From Planctomycetota bacterium (GTDB lineage: Bacteria > Planctomycetota > Planctomycetia > Planctomycetales > Planctomycetaceae), in assembly GCA_013151585.1 (NCBI GenBank), contig JAADHY010000634.1, positions 1 through 14,914 on the forward strand: a DNA stretch of 14,914 nucleotides, written 5' to 3'. Each line of letters starts with the position of its first letter. The stretch's first letter is position 1. The position numbers and the translations under genes were made by a program. Below the pieces are notes generated by a model. That model was not told where the DNA came from. It saw nothing but the letters and a program-made list of their open reading frames with translations, and made no database searches. Shown piece by piece: positions 8,153 through 14,402 of the stretch.

Positions 8153-8227
8153 GGATTTCTCGAACGCGCTTAACGAGCAACCGGACGGATGCGCCCCTTG
8201 ATCACTGATCCGGGACGGAGGCGAGTG

Positions 8228-9211
8228 CTACGTATCGCTGATCAATTGGTCGTAGAATTTGACGTAGTCGTCGCGGTCCTCGCTGGCGCGGAACTGGATC
8301 GCGTTGCGCGGATGAAGATTCATCTGCCCGGTCAGGTTGTATGGGACCAGCGGTCCCCATTCCAATGTCTTCCGAAGAGGCTCGACATGGGTCTGCAGGA
8401 GCTGAATCACGGGCCGCAGTTTGAACTTCGGATTACGCAGAAAGCCGAGCAGCAACTCCATGGGACAGTTTCCAGCCCCACGGCCCATGCCCAGCATGGT
8501 GGCGTCCGCGTAATTCGCGCCGAGGATGATCGCTTCGATGGTATTGGCGAAAGCCAACTGCTGATTGTTGTGCGCGTGGATCCCGATCTCCTTGCCGGTT
8601 CCCGCCAAAGCCTCGGAATACTTGTGATACAAAAGGTCAATTTGCTCGCGGTACAGATGACCGAAGCTGTCGACGATGACCATCACATCGGCGGGCGTCT
8701 TGGCCACGGCGTCCAAGACCGTGTCGATTTCCGTCTCGGTGATATTCGAAACGGCCATCAGATTGGCCGAGGTTTCGTAGCCCATTTCGTGAGCGTGCTC
8801 GATCATCGCTACCGCCTCGGGGACCTGGTGCGCGTAGAAGGCCACTCGGATCATGCTCAGCACGCTCTGGTCGGCCGGGACAATCTGCTCTTTCCAATCG
8901 CTTTTCCCTGCATCGGCCATAGCCGAGAGTTTCAGTCCCGTCTTTTCCGGATCGTGGTCGCCGACGACGCGTTGCAAGTCTTCTTCGTTGCAGTACTTCC
9001 ACGGACCGAATTCGTCCGGGGAAAACTGTTTGGGCGAATTTTTATAACCGATCTCCATGTAGTCGATGCCGGCCCCAATACAAGTCTCGTACACGGCGCG
9101 AACGAATTCGTCGGTGAATTGGTGGTTGTTGACCAGACCTCCGTCGCGGATCGTGCAGTCGAGGACTCTCAATTCCGGTCGAAAAGTGATCCAAGGAGCT
9201 TTCTCAGTCAT
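8228..9211 (-). CDS. DRE-TIM metallolyase (HMGL / 4-hydroxy-2-oxovalerate aldolase-like)
   Basis: 327 residues from the start at 9211, which has GAGAAGG (9218-9224 on the other strand) as ribosome site. It is a TIM-barrel aldolase of the HMGL-like family. Seen: the entry motif LDCTIRDGG at 17-25 (R22 and D23 are the expected catalytic Arg and metal Asp), a DSFG motif at 181-184, the metal-binding HAHN at 212-215, and the glycine loop GMGRGAGN at 241-248. The family makes or breaks C-C bonds next to a carbonyl, using a divalent metal. The C-terminal communication domain of DmpG-type aldolases, and a partner acylating aldehyde dehydrogenase, are both absent. A meta-cleavage pathway role is therefore doubtful and the substrate is unknown. 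Similar free-standing aldolase-domain proteins occur in biosynthetic and polysaccharide loci. Confidence 0.88.
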   Translation of the reverse strand: MTEKAPWITFRPELRVLDCTIRDGGLVNNHQFTDEFVRAVYETCIGAGIDYMEIGYKNSPKQFSPDEFGPWKYCNEEDLQRVVGDHDPEKTGLKLSAMADAGKSDWKEQIVPADQSVLSMIRVAFYAHQVPEAVAMIEHAHEMGYETSANLMAVSNITETEIDTVLDAVAKTPADVMVIVDSFGHLYREQIDLLYHKYSEALAGTGKEIGIHAHNNQQLAFANTIEAIILGANYADATMLGMGRGAGNCPMELLLGFLRNPKFKLRPVIQLLQTHVEPLRKTLEWGPLVPYNLTGQMNLHPRNAIQFRASEDRDDYVKFYDQLISDT

Positions 9212-9454
9212 GATGCACCTTCTCGGTAGGAAATCCAACGCGGCAAACCCAGACATCCAGCGGCTGACGTGGCTGCGCTCCAGCCGGCCTGACGGCCGAA
9301 AAGCTCATTCTTTCAGCGGGGAAGGCGAAAGGCAAGCCTGCGGGCGTCCGAATCATAGCGCCCCGCGAAAGCCCGACCGATCGGGCACAAACGGACGCGA
9401 ACGCTCCGCCGAACGCCCCAGCGTGCTCGGATGTCGTCCCCCTCTCGTGGTCGG

Positions 9455-10027
9455 CTATCTTTTCAACGCTTTCAGCAAGTGAGCCATGTTGGCGGCCAGG
9501 TCGTCCATGGTTCGCATGCCCTCGGCGTCGTCGGCCGCCTCGCCTTCCTGCCAGCCGAAAGCAAAGTTCCAATAGGAACTTCCCACCATGTAAAAATGGT
9601 TGATCGCGAAGAAAGACATGATCTCGTTGTAGACTTGGACCGCGCCGCCTCGACGTACCGCGATCACCGGCGCTCCGACCTTCCGATAGAACATGTGGTC
9701 GTTCATCCGAGAGACATAGCCCGCTCGGTCGATCAGATTCTTCACCCAACCCGTGACCGATCCGAACCATGTCGGCGAACCAATGATGATCCCGTCCGCT
9801 TCTTCCATCTTCTCGATCAGTTCGTTCAAGTCGTCTTCCTGAGCACACCGCCGCGTCCCTTTGCAACCCAGACACACCTGACACGGCTGAATGTCTCGCT
9901 CCGCCAGCGGAACGATTTCGGTCTGAATACCCTCGGCTCGCAATCCCGTTTCGACTCGTTTCAAGCACAGCTCTGTGTTGCCGCCCTTCCGCGGTGACCC
10001 ATTGAACAGAACGACATGAATCGCCAT
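9455..10027 (-). CDS. Flavodoxin-fold NADPH-dependent FMN reductase / iron-sulfur flavoprotein-like
   Basis: 190 residues from the start at 10027, which has a strong GGAGG ribosome site 8 nt upstream (10036-10040). Seen: a first strand and FMN-phosphate loop FNGSPRKGGNT at 8-18; the cysteine cluster C49-x2-C52-x2-C55-x5-C61; a second flavin loop SPTWFGSVTGWVKN at 84-97; and a variable C-terminal part. The cysteine spacing fits the compact motif (C-x2-C-x2-C-x4-7-C) known from archaeal and bacterial Isf proteins, where it binds a 4Fe-4S cluster and passes electrons to FMN. It is cytoplasmic and probably reduces quinones, oxygen species or another electron acceptor; the true substrate is not shown. 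It is 243 nt upstream of the aldolase gene and divergent from nfeD, so it probably has its own promoter. Confidence 0.88.
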   Translation of the reverse strand: MAIHVVLFNGSPRKGGNTELCLKRVETGLRAEGIQTEIVPLAERDIQPCQVCLGCKGTRRCAQEDDLNELIEKMEEADGIIIGSPTWFGSVTGWVKNLIDRAGYVSRMNDHMFYRKVGAPVIAVRRGGAVQVYNEIMSFFAINHFYMVGSSYWNFAFGWQEGEAADDAEGMRTMDDLAANMAHLLKALKR

Positions 10028-10506
10028 CGTCCTTTCCTCCCGCTTGTTGATTTCCCTTCGCCGTTGTTCATCCGGCGACGCTCCGCGGTGCGTCTGACCC
10101 CCTCCAAGCTTGCCAACCGACTTTCCCCTTTGCAATCCTTGCCCTGAAAGGCGAATCGCCGATACCGGCCAGCCGCTTTCGTCGGACGGTGACCGGACCG
10201 CGCAGAGAAGGTTCGTAGCTGCGGAGCGGACCGGCGCCGCCTTCGCCGGATGGGCGAGCTTTTTGCGATCGATTGCGTCTGTGCGCCCGGCGGCTTTTTG
10301 GGAGATGGTGGGAGATCGTCCCCGTTGGGGAAGGATCGGGGCACGGCGAGGACGGGCGACGGCGGGATTGTCAGAACGGTCCGAGCGGCTAAACTACTGG
10401 TGGTGGGAATCGGAGAAGGGCTGATCCGCATTGCCCGGCGAGAACGGTGTCTGTTCCGAGAAATAGTAAGCCTGGCGCGCCGCAAGAGGGCCCGGGAGAG
10501 TCGAGG
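10028..10506. other. Divergent intergenic region without a gene
   Basis: This 479-nt stretch separates the minus-strand flavoprotein gene from the plus-strand nfeD gene. Frames are open here on both strands, but their translations are Arg/Gly/Pro-rich without motifs and look like high-GC noise. It holds the flavoprotein ribosome site (10036-10040), an imperfect tandem decamer (10300-10309 and 10310-10319, 9 of 10 identical), and a promoter candidate at 10368-10395. I see no convincing small RNA or riboswitch. Confidence 0.6.
10368..10395 (+). promoter_or_regulatory. Sigma70-like promoter candidate for nfeD
   Basis: TTGTCA at 10368-10373 (5 of 6 to consensus) and TAAACT at 10390-10395 (4 of 6) are separated by 16 nt. 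Transcription would begin near 10402, leaving a 5' leader of about 105 nt. This is a sequence match only. Confidence 0.4.
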
Positions 10507-11100
10507 ATGGACAACTACACCCTGCTGACATTCCTGATGCTCGCGCTGGCACTGGCATTGTTCGTTGCCGAGGTTTTTATCCCGTCGGGCGGGGTGATCG
10601 TCACGGCCGCGCTGATTTGCTTGGGCGTATCCATCTGGTGCGCCGTGAAGGCCTGGTGGCAAACAGACCAGATGGTGTGGTGGTGGTCGTACATTCTTGC
10701 CGTCGTGCTTTTGATTCCCGCGGTGATCATCGGCGCCTTTTCGTTGCTGCCTCGAACTGAATTCGGCCGGAACCTGCTGGTCGAACCGCAGAACCCCGAA
10801 GAGCTGAAACCCTACGTGGAAGAGGAAGAACACCTTTCGCAACTGGTTGGCAAAGTCGGCAAAACGGTGACCCTTTTGAACCCGGCGGGGATCGTCGTTG
10901 TGGATGGGGAACGCTACCATTGCGAAAGTGAAGGGATCATCGTCGATCGCGGGGAGACGGTGCGCGTACTGTCGGTCAAGGGGAATCGCTTGGTCGTGCG
11001 TCGGGTCCCCCAGGAAGAGAGCGGCGAGCCACCCGCGTCCTCATCCCCGTCGTCACCTTCACCCGATCAGGAACAACTGGACTTTGACCTGCCGGCGTAA
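10507..11100 (+). CDS. NfeD-family membrane protein (short form, flotillin partner)
   Basis: 197 residues from ATG 10507, supported by GGGAG about 8-10 nt upstream. Seen: three membrane segments at about 5-22, 27-47 and 57-80, then a linker and a small beta-barrel (OB-fold) domain at about 111-167, with the NfeD pattern LVGKVGKTVTLLNPAGIVVV, DGERYHCESEGI and DRGETVRVLSVKGNRLVV. The tail after 168 is Ser/Pro-rich. It lacks the ClpP-like protease domain of long NfeD proteins, so it is of the short (NfeD1b/YqeZ-like) type that accompanies FloA. In Bacillus subtilis the matching pair is yqeZ-yqfA. The barrel is thought to help assemble or interact with flotillin at the membrane. The floA gene follows after 251 nt, a wide gap for such a pair, with terminator-like and promoter-like signals inside it. 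Confidence 0.9.
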   Translation: MDNYTLLTFLMLALALALFVAEVFIPSGGVIVTAALICLGVSIWCAVKAWWQTDQMVWWWSYILAVVLLIPAVIIGAFSLLPRTEFGRNLLVEPQNPEELKPYVEEEEHLSQLVGKVGKTVTLLNPAGIVVVDGERYHCESEGIIVDRGETVRVLSVKGNRLVVRRVPQEESGEPPASSSPSSPSPDQEQLDFDLPA

Positions 11101-11194
11101 GGGACGCGGCGGTGGAGAGACATCGTTGTTTTTCCGCACGTCAAGGGTCAGCTCGAGCTTCGCTTCGCGGCGGATGGTCCCATTGCTGACGGAG

Positions 11195-11220
11195 GTCGTG
11201 CGCGGCCCTCACGGCTTTTT
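11195..11220 (+). terminator. Intrinsic terminator candidate after nfeD
   Basis: GTCGTG (11195-11200) pairs with CACGGC (11210-11215) over 6 bp including one G-T, with a 9-nt loop, directly followed by five Ts at 11216-11220 and a second T run a few bases later (11225-11229). It lies 95 nt past the nfeD stop. The stem is short, so partial read-through is likely. Confidence 0.5.
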
Positions 11221-11242
11221 ATCCTTTTTGAGAATTTCCTGT

Positions 11243-11270
11243 TTGATCATTGGGGCCTATTCGTTGTAAC
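11243..11270 (+). promoter_or_regulatory. Sigma70-like promoter candidate for floA
   Basis: TTGATC at 11243-11248 and TGTAAC at 11265-11270 (each 4 of 6 to consensus) are 16 nt apart, in an AT-richer patch than its surroundings. They fall just after the terminator-like hairpin and about 80 nt before the floA start. The match is moderate; its position is the better argument. Confidence 0.4.
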
Positions 11271-11351
11271 ATGCGGGCAGTTAGTTACGCGCGAGTGCTG
11301 AAATGGCGAGGCCCGAAAGCCTGGGCCGACGGCAAACAGTAAGGATGGTGC

Positions 11352-12419
11352 ATGATGAGCGAGTGGATGGGATTGCTCGGACAGCAGGTGAGCCCCGTCA
11401 GCAACTTGATGCTGGGGGTGTTCATTCTGGTTACGGTCTTGGTGCTGGTCTTCCTGGCAGTCTTTGCCCGCTATTTCAGCCTCTGGATTCAATGCAAGAT
11501 GACCCGAGCGGGAATTTCTTTCCCGAACCTGGTCATGATGAGCTTCCGCAAAGTCAACCCGGCGGTGATCGTGCGGGCGAAAATCATGGCCGTGCAGGCG
11601 GGCATCACTCGGGCCTATCCCATCTCGACCCGGGCTCTGGAGGCCCATTACCTGGCCGGTGGCAACGTGCCAAACGTCATTCGCGCACTCATCGCTGCTC
11701 ATCGGGCCAACCTCGACCTGGATTGGCAAACTGCTCAGGCCATTGACTTAGCCGGCCGCGACATTTTGGACGCCGTCCGAACGAGTGTTTATCCGAAGGT
11801 GATCGACTGTCCGGATCCCAACAAGTCATCCGGCCCGTTGGAAGCGGTCGCCGGCGACGGCATCCAGTTGAAAGTGCGGGCTCGTGTGACCGTACGGACC
11901 AACATCAAGCAGCTTGTCGGCGGAGCCACCGAAGAGACAGTGATTGCCCGGGTGGGGCAAGGCATCGTCCAGGCGATCGGCTCTACGCCCTCATACAAAG
12001 ACGTGCTCGAGAATCCCGACAGCATTTCGCGGACTGTGTTGAATCAGGGGCTGGAAGCGCAGACGGCGTTTGAAATCGTATCCATTGACATCGCGGATGT
12101 CGATGTGGGCGAAAACATCGGAGCCCGATTGCAGGCGGATCAGGCCGAAGCCGACATGCGCGTGGCTCAGGCGAAGGCCGAAGAACGACGGGCGGCCGCC
12201 ATGGCACGCGAACAGGAGATGATCGCCAAGGTCCAGGAAAACCGGGCCAAAGTCGTGTTGGCCGAGGCCGAGGTTCCGAAGGCGATTTCCGCCGCTTTCC
12301 GATCGGGCAAATTGGGGTTGTTGGACTACTATGAGTTGAAGAACATTCAAGCCGATACCAAGATGCGCGACTCGATCGCGTCGATGGAAGCGGTTGCCGC
12401 CGGATCGTTGACCAAGTAG
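11352..12419 (+). CDS. floA: FloA flotillin-like membrane scaffold protein
   Basis: 355 residues, close to B. subtilis FloA/YqfA (about 330). The start ATG 11352 has AAGG 7 nt upstream; ATG 11355 is equally possible. Seen: an N-terminal membrane segment at about 17-40, then the FloA-type sequence SLWIQCKMTRAGISFPNLVM; an SPFH/PHB-like domain (about 65-225) with LKVRARVTVRTNI and the conserved EIVSIDIADVDVGENIGARL; and a charged coiled-coil region (about 258-330) with many EA pairs (AQAKAEERRAAAMAREQE), ending in LGLLDYYELKNIQADTKMR. FloA forms oligomeric foci in the membrane that organise functional microdomains and affect fluidity, signalling and wall synthesis. Its neighbours, NfeD upstream and an unrecognised membrane protein downstream, fit a microdomain gene set. 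Confidence 0.95.
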   Translation: MMSEWMGLLGQQVSPVSNLMLGVFILVTVLVLVFLAVFARYFSLWIQCKMTRAGISFPNLVMMSFRKVNPAVIVRAKIMAVQAGITRAYPISTRALEAHYLAGGNVPNVIRALIAAHRANLDLDWQTAQAIDLAGRDILDAVRTSVYPKVIDCPDPNKSSGPLEAVAGDGIQLKVRARVTVRTNIKQLVGGATEETVIARVGQGIVQAIGSTPSYKDVLENPDSISRTVLNQGLEAQTAFEIVSIDIADVDVGENIGARLQADQAEADMRVAQAKAEERRAAAMAREQEMIAKVQENRAKVVLAEAEVPKAISAAFRSGKLGLLDYYELKNIQADTKMRDSIASMEAVAAGSLTK

Positions 12420-12468
12420 CCCATCTTCCGGCAGACGGCCCTTCGGATTGCTTCCACCAAGAGCAAAC

Positions 12469-12533
12469 GGGGGGCTCCAAGGAGAGACTCTCGGCGAGCA
12501 GCGGAAGGACTCTCGGTTTTTGGGGTGCCCCCC
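12469..12533 (+). repeat. Inverted repeat in the floA downstream gap
   Basis: GGGGGGC at 12469-12475 pairs perfectly with GCCCCCC at 12527-12533, and the pairing can continue inwards through CC/GG and AA/TT (12477-12480 with 12519-12525). The interior of about 40 nt contains a small palindrome GAGAGACTCTC (12482-12492) and a direct repeat GACTCTCGG (12486-12494 and 12508-12516). It ends 25 nt before the next start codon, so it could influence transcription or translation of that gene. No T run follows on the plus strand. Function unknown. Confidence 0.5.
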
Positions 12534-12558
12534 AACATTGGAGAACGAGGAATCGCGA

Positions 12559-13293
12559 ATGCACTGGCCGGCGGGGAACACGGTTTTGGCGGACGTCAAT
12601 GACCTGGTCGGAGTCATTGTGATGGTCATCGCGTTTCTCGGCTGGCTCTTAAACGCGCTGGCTCAGGGAAAGCGAGAGGCCAATCGACGCAAAGTCCCCG
12701 GTCGCCCGCGGCCCCGCGCCCAGGCCGGCGGCGCCCGCGACCCGCGACTGGACGACGAGATCGAAATGTTTTTGGAACAGATTCAGGGGAAACCGAAACC
12801 TGCTCCCCAGCGACCCGTTCCACCGCAAGGGCCTCGGTCGCGGTCAGGCCGCCCTCCCATCCGCCCTCGCCGTCCACCACGTCAGCCGGCTACCCCCGCT
12901 CCTCCCCGCCCGTCCCCTCAGCAAAGGCCCGCCCTCACGGAGCGACGGGCATTGAGCGAGCGTGTGCGGCCCGGCGAACAGATCGCCAAGCGACGCTTGA
13001 CCGGGCCAGAGCAGCTCGGGTCGACCATCCGAAAACATGTGGATGAATACATCGGTAAGCAGCAGGTCTCCGAACACGTTCGGCAGCATATCCTGGCGGC
13101 GGTCAAAGAGCTGGAACAGGAAATCATTGAGGACCTGGGCCCGTCGACCGGGACTGAACCGCCTCCGGCTCACACCAGTCGCAACATCGCAGTCGCGAGT
13201 ATCGTTCACTTGCTTTCGACTCCGGCCGGTGCCCGCCAAGCCATCGTTCTTGGCGAAATCTTCGGCCGGCCCAAAGCCCTCCGGCGCAACTGA
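12559..13293 (+). CDS. Unrecognised single-helix membrane protein next to floA
   Basis: 244 residues from ATG 12559, which has GAGG at 12547-12550, 8 nt upstream. I do not recognise a named family. Seen: one hydrophobic helix at about 16-34 (VGVIVMVIAFLGWLLNALAQ) followed at once by basic residues, so the long C-terminal part should be cytoplasmic. A short acidic helix spans about 62-77 (DPRLDDEIEMFLEQIQ). A Pro/Arg-rich, probably disordered linker runs about 78-130. A helical region covers about 139-193 (STIRKHVDEYIGKQQVSEHV, then LAAVKELEQEIIEDLG). The C-terminus is compact (about 208-243: IVHLLSTPAGARQAIVLGEI followed by FGRPKALR) and reads like a conserved short motif. It follows floA by 139 nt on the same strand. 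A role as FloA/NfeD partner is inference from position and topology. Confidence 0.75.
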   Translation: MHWPAGNTVLADVNDLVGVIVMVIAFLGWLLNALAQGKREANRRKVPGRPRPRAQAGGARDPRLDDEIEMFLEQIQGKPKPAPQRPVPPQGPRSRSGRPPIRPRRPPRQPATPAPPRPSPQQRPALTERRALSERVRPGEQIAKRRLTGPEQLGSTIRKHVDEYIGKQQVSEHVRQHILAAVKELEQEIIEDLGPSTGTEPPPAHTSRNIAVASIVHLLSTPAGARQAIVLGEIFGRPKALRRN

Positions 13294-13442
13294 TCTTCAT
13301 CCCGCCCGCCTGGTTCGTTCCTCACGCCGCGGTGCCGAAGGCGGCATCGTTGGAGAATCTTCCCGATGGGCCGGACGGCTGTCCGATCCGTCGAGAACTG
13401 CGGCAACCCAGCACGGCGCGGGCCGGCGCGGAGCAGCCTGCC

Positions 13443-14186
13443 ATGCAAGAGAAGTTCTGGTACTTGAAGCGGTGCGACCTGTTTGAACGGCTCGACGCCG
13501 AAGAAATCGAAGCACTGGAATCTCGGTGCCTGATGCGAACGTTCGCCCGCAAGAGCCTGATCTATCTGCCGTCCGATCAAAGCGATTCGGTCCTGCTGCT
13601 GGCGTCCGGCCGAGTGAAACTCTACCACATTACCCACGACGGCAAAGAAGCTGTCCTCGCTTTGATCGAGCCGGGCGAATTGTTCGGCGAGTTGGCACTG
13701 GTGGAACCGGGACAGCGGGAAGAATTCGCTGAGGCGATGATCCCGTCTCGAGTCGTGCTGATCCCGGGGGAGGCTGTTCGCGAATTGATGGAAAAACATC
13801 CCGAGGTTTCTCTGGAGGTGACTCGCCTCATGGGCTTGCGGCGCCGCCGTACGGAACGTCGGCTCAAGTCGCTGCTGTTCCGCTCTAACCGCGAACGGCT
13901 CATCCATTTGCTCTTGGAATTGGCCGAGAAATATGGGCGGGCCACTTCCGACGGCCTTCTGATCGATATTAAGCTGTCCCATCAGGAGCTGGCGAGTATC
14001 ATTGGGAGCACGCGCGAAACGGTCACGGTCGTGTTGGGCGAACTTCAAGCGGAGGGCTACCTGCTCATCCAGCGACGGCAAGTCATTCTGCGGAATCTAG
14101 AAGGTCTCGCCGCCAGTCTCGGCGTATCGCCCCCCCGCGTCGGTCGCTCGGGAGGCGACGACCTCTCCCCGTCCCGCTTTTTGTGA
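13443..14186 (+). CDS. Crp/Fnr-family transcriptional regulator
   Basis: 247 residues from ATG 13443 (GGAG 9 nt upstream at 13430-13433; the product starts MQEKFWYLKRCDLFERL, a usual beginning for the family). A GTG at 13332 is open but adds only a low-quality Pro/Arg-rich stretch. Seen: a cyclic-nucleotide-type beta roll at about 11-115, with GRVKLYHITHDGKEAVLALI and FGELALVEPG; a long dimerisation helix at about 118-135; and a winged helix-turn-helix at about 150-220, with LSHQELASIIGSTRETVTVV as HTH and recognition helix. The CRP cAMP-binding R-S residues after the cassette read QREEF here, and the FNR cysteine set is missing (only C11 and C29), so neither cAMP nor a 4Fe-4S cluster is an obvious signal. 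It lies 149 nt after the membrane protein gene. Targets are unknown. Confidence 0.93.
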   Translation: MQEKFWYLKRCDLFERLDAEEIEALESRCLMRTFARKSLIYLPSDQSDSVLLLASGRVKLYHITHDGKEAVLALIEPGELFGELALVEPGQREEFAEAMIPSRVVLIPGEAVRELMEKHPEVSLEVTRLMGLRRRRTERRLKSLLFRSNRERLIHLLLELAEKYGRATSDGLLIDIKLSHQELASIIGSTRETVTVVLGELQAEGYLLIQRRQVILRNLEGLAASLGVSPPRVGRSGGDDLSPSRFL

Positions 14187-14252
14187 GCGAATCGGCAGAC
14201 GCGTTTTGCGTGTTCTGGGGAACCGTCAGAAAGTAAGTTGTGCGGCTCGGGC

Positions 14253-14310
14253 TGTAGGACGCGCTTTCCAGCCCGCCAAAAAGGCGACGGCCAGGAATGT
14301 CCATCCTACA
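14253..14310 (+). repeat. Long imperfect hairpin, dispersed-repeat-like
   Basis: TGTAGGA (14253-14259) pairs with TCCTACA (14304-14310). Inside it TTCC pairs with GGAA, GCC with GGC, and CGCC with GGCG around an AAAAA loop, giving one long interrupted stem. It sits 66 nt after the regulator stop codon, in the gap between convergent genes. The GGAATGTCCATCCTACA end resembles intergenic repeats I recall from planctomycetes. It could also serve as a bidirectional terminator, though T runs are absent. Nearby is a tandem octamer TCTCTGAC (14326-14333, 14334-14341). Confidence 0.5.
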
Positions 14311-14402
14311 AAATAAGCACGTCATTCTCTGACTCTCTGACGCTCCCTGAGCGAACCGCCGGGCATGGTCGCTGCGGCGCGGTCCGATCGGCCACCGAGA
14401 CG

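Noticed and set aside
8189..9229. 346-residue open frame on the plus strand over the aldolase gene
   Set aside because: The minus-strand frame carries all HMGL motifs and a good ribosome site; the plus-strand translation has no coherent domain.
9273..9296. CGGCC-TGAC-GGCCG hairpin between the aldolase and flavoprotein genes
   Set aside because: Only 5 bp with no T run on the minus strand after it; too weak to call a terminator.
9346..9360. TATGAT-like -10 element on the minus strand upstream of the aldolase gene
   Set aside because: No acceptable -35 hexamer occurs 15-19 nt upstream, and a single hexamer is too weak.
10300..10319. Imperfect tandem decamer GGGAGATGGT/GGGAGATCGT as a regulator site
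   Set aside because: Two short copies in high-GC DNA are not enough evidence, and there is no palindromic symmetry as expected for a Crp/Fnr operator.
9961..10920. 319-residue open frame on the minus strand across the divergent gap and nfeD
   Set aside because: It overlaps the start of the flavoprotein gene and the NfeD membrane segments, and is Arg/Pro/Ser-rich with no domain.
13206..14081. 291-residue open frame on the minus strand over the Crp/Fnr gene
   Set aside because: Antisense to clear cNMP-fold and HTH sequence; composition is that of a shadow frame.
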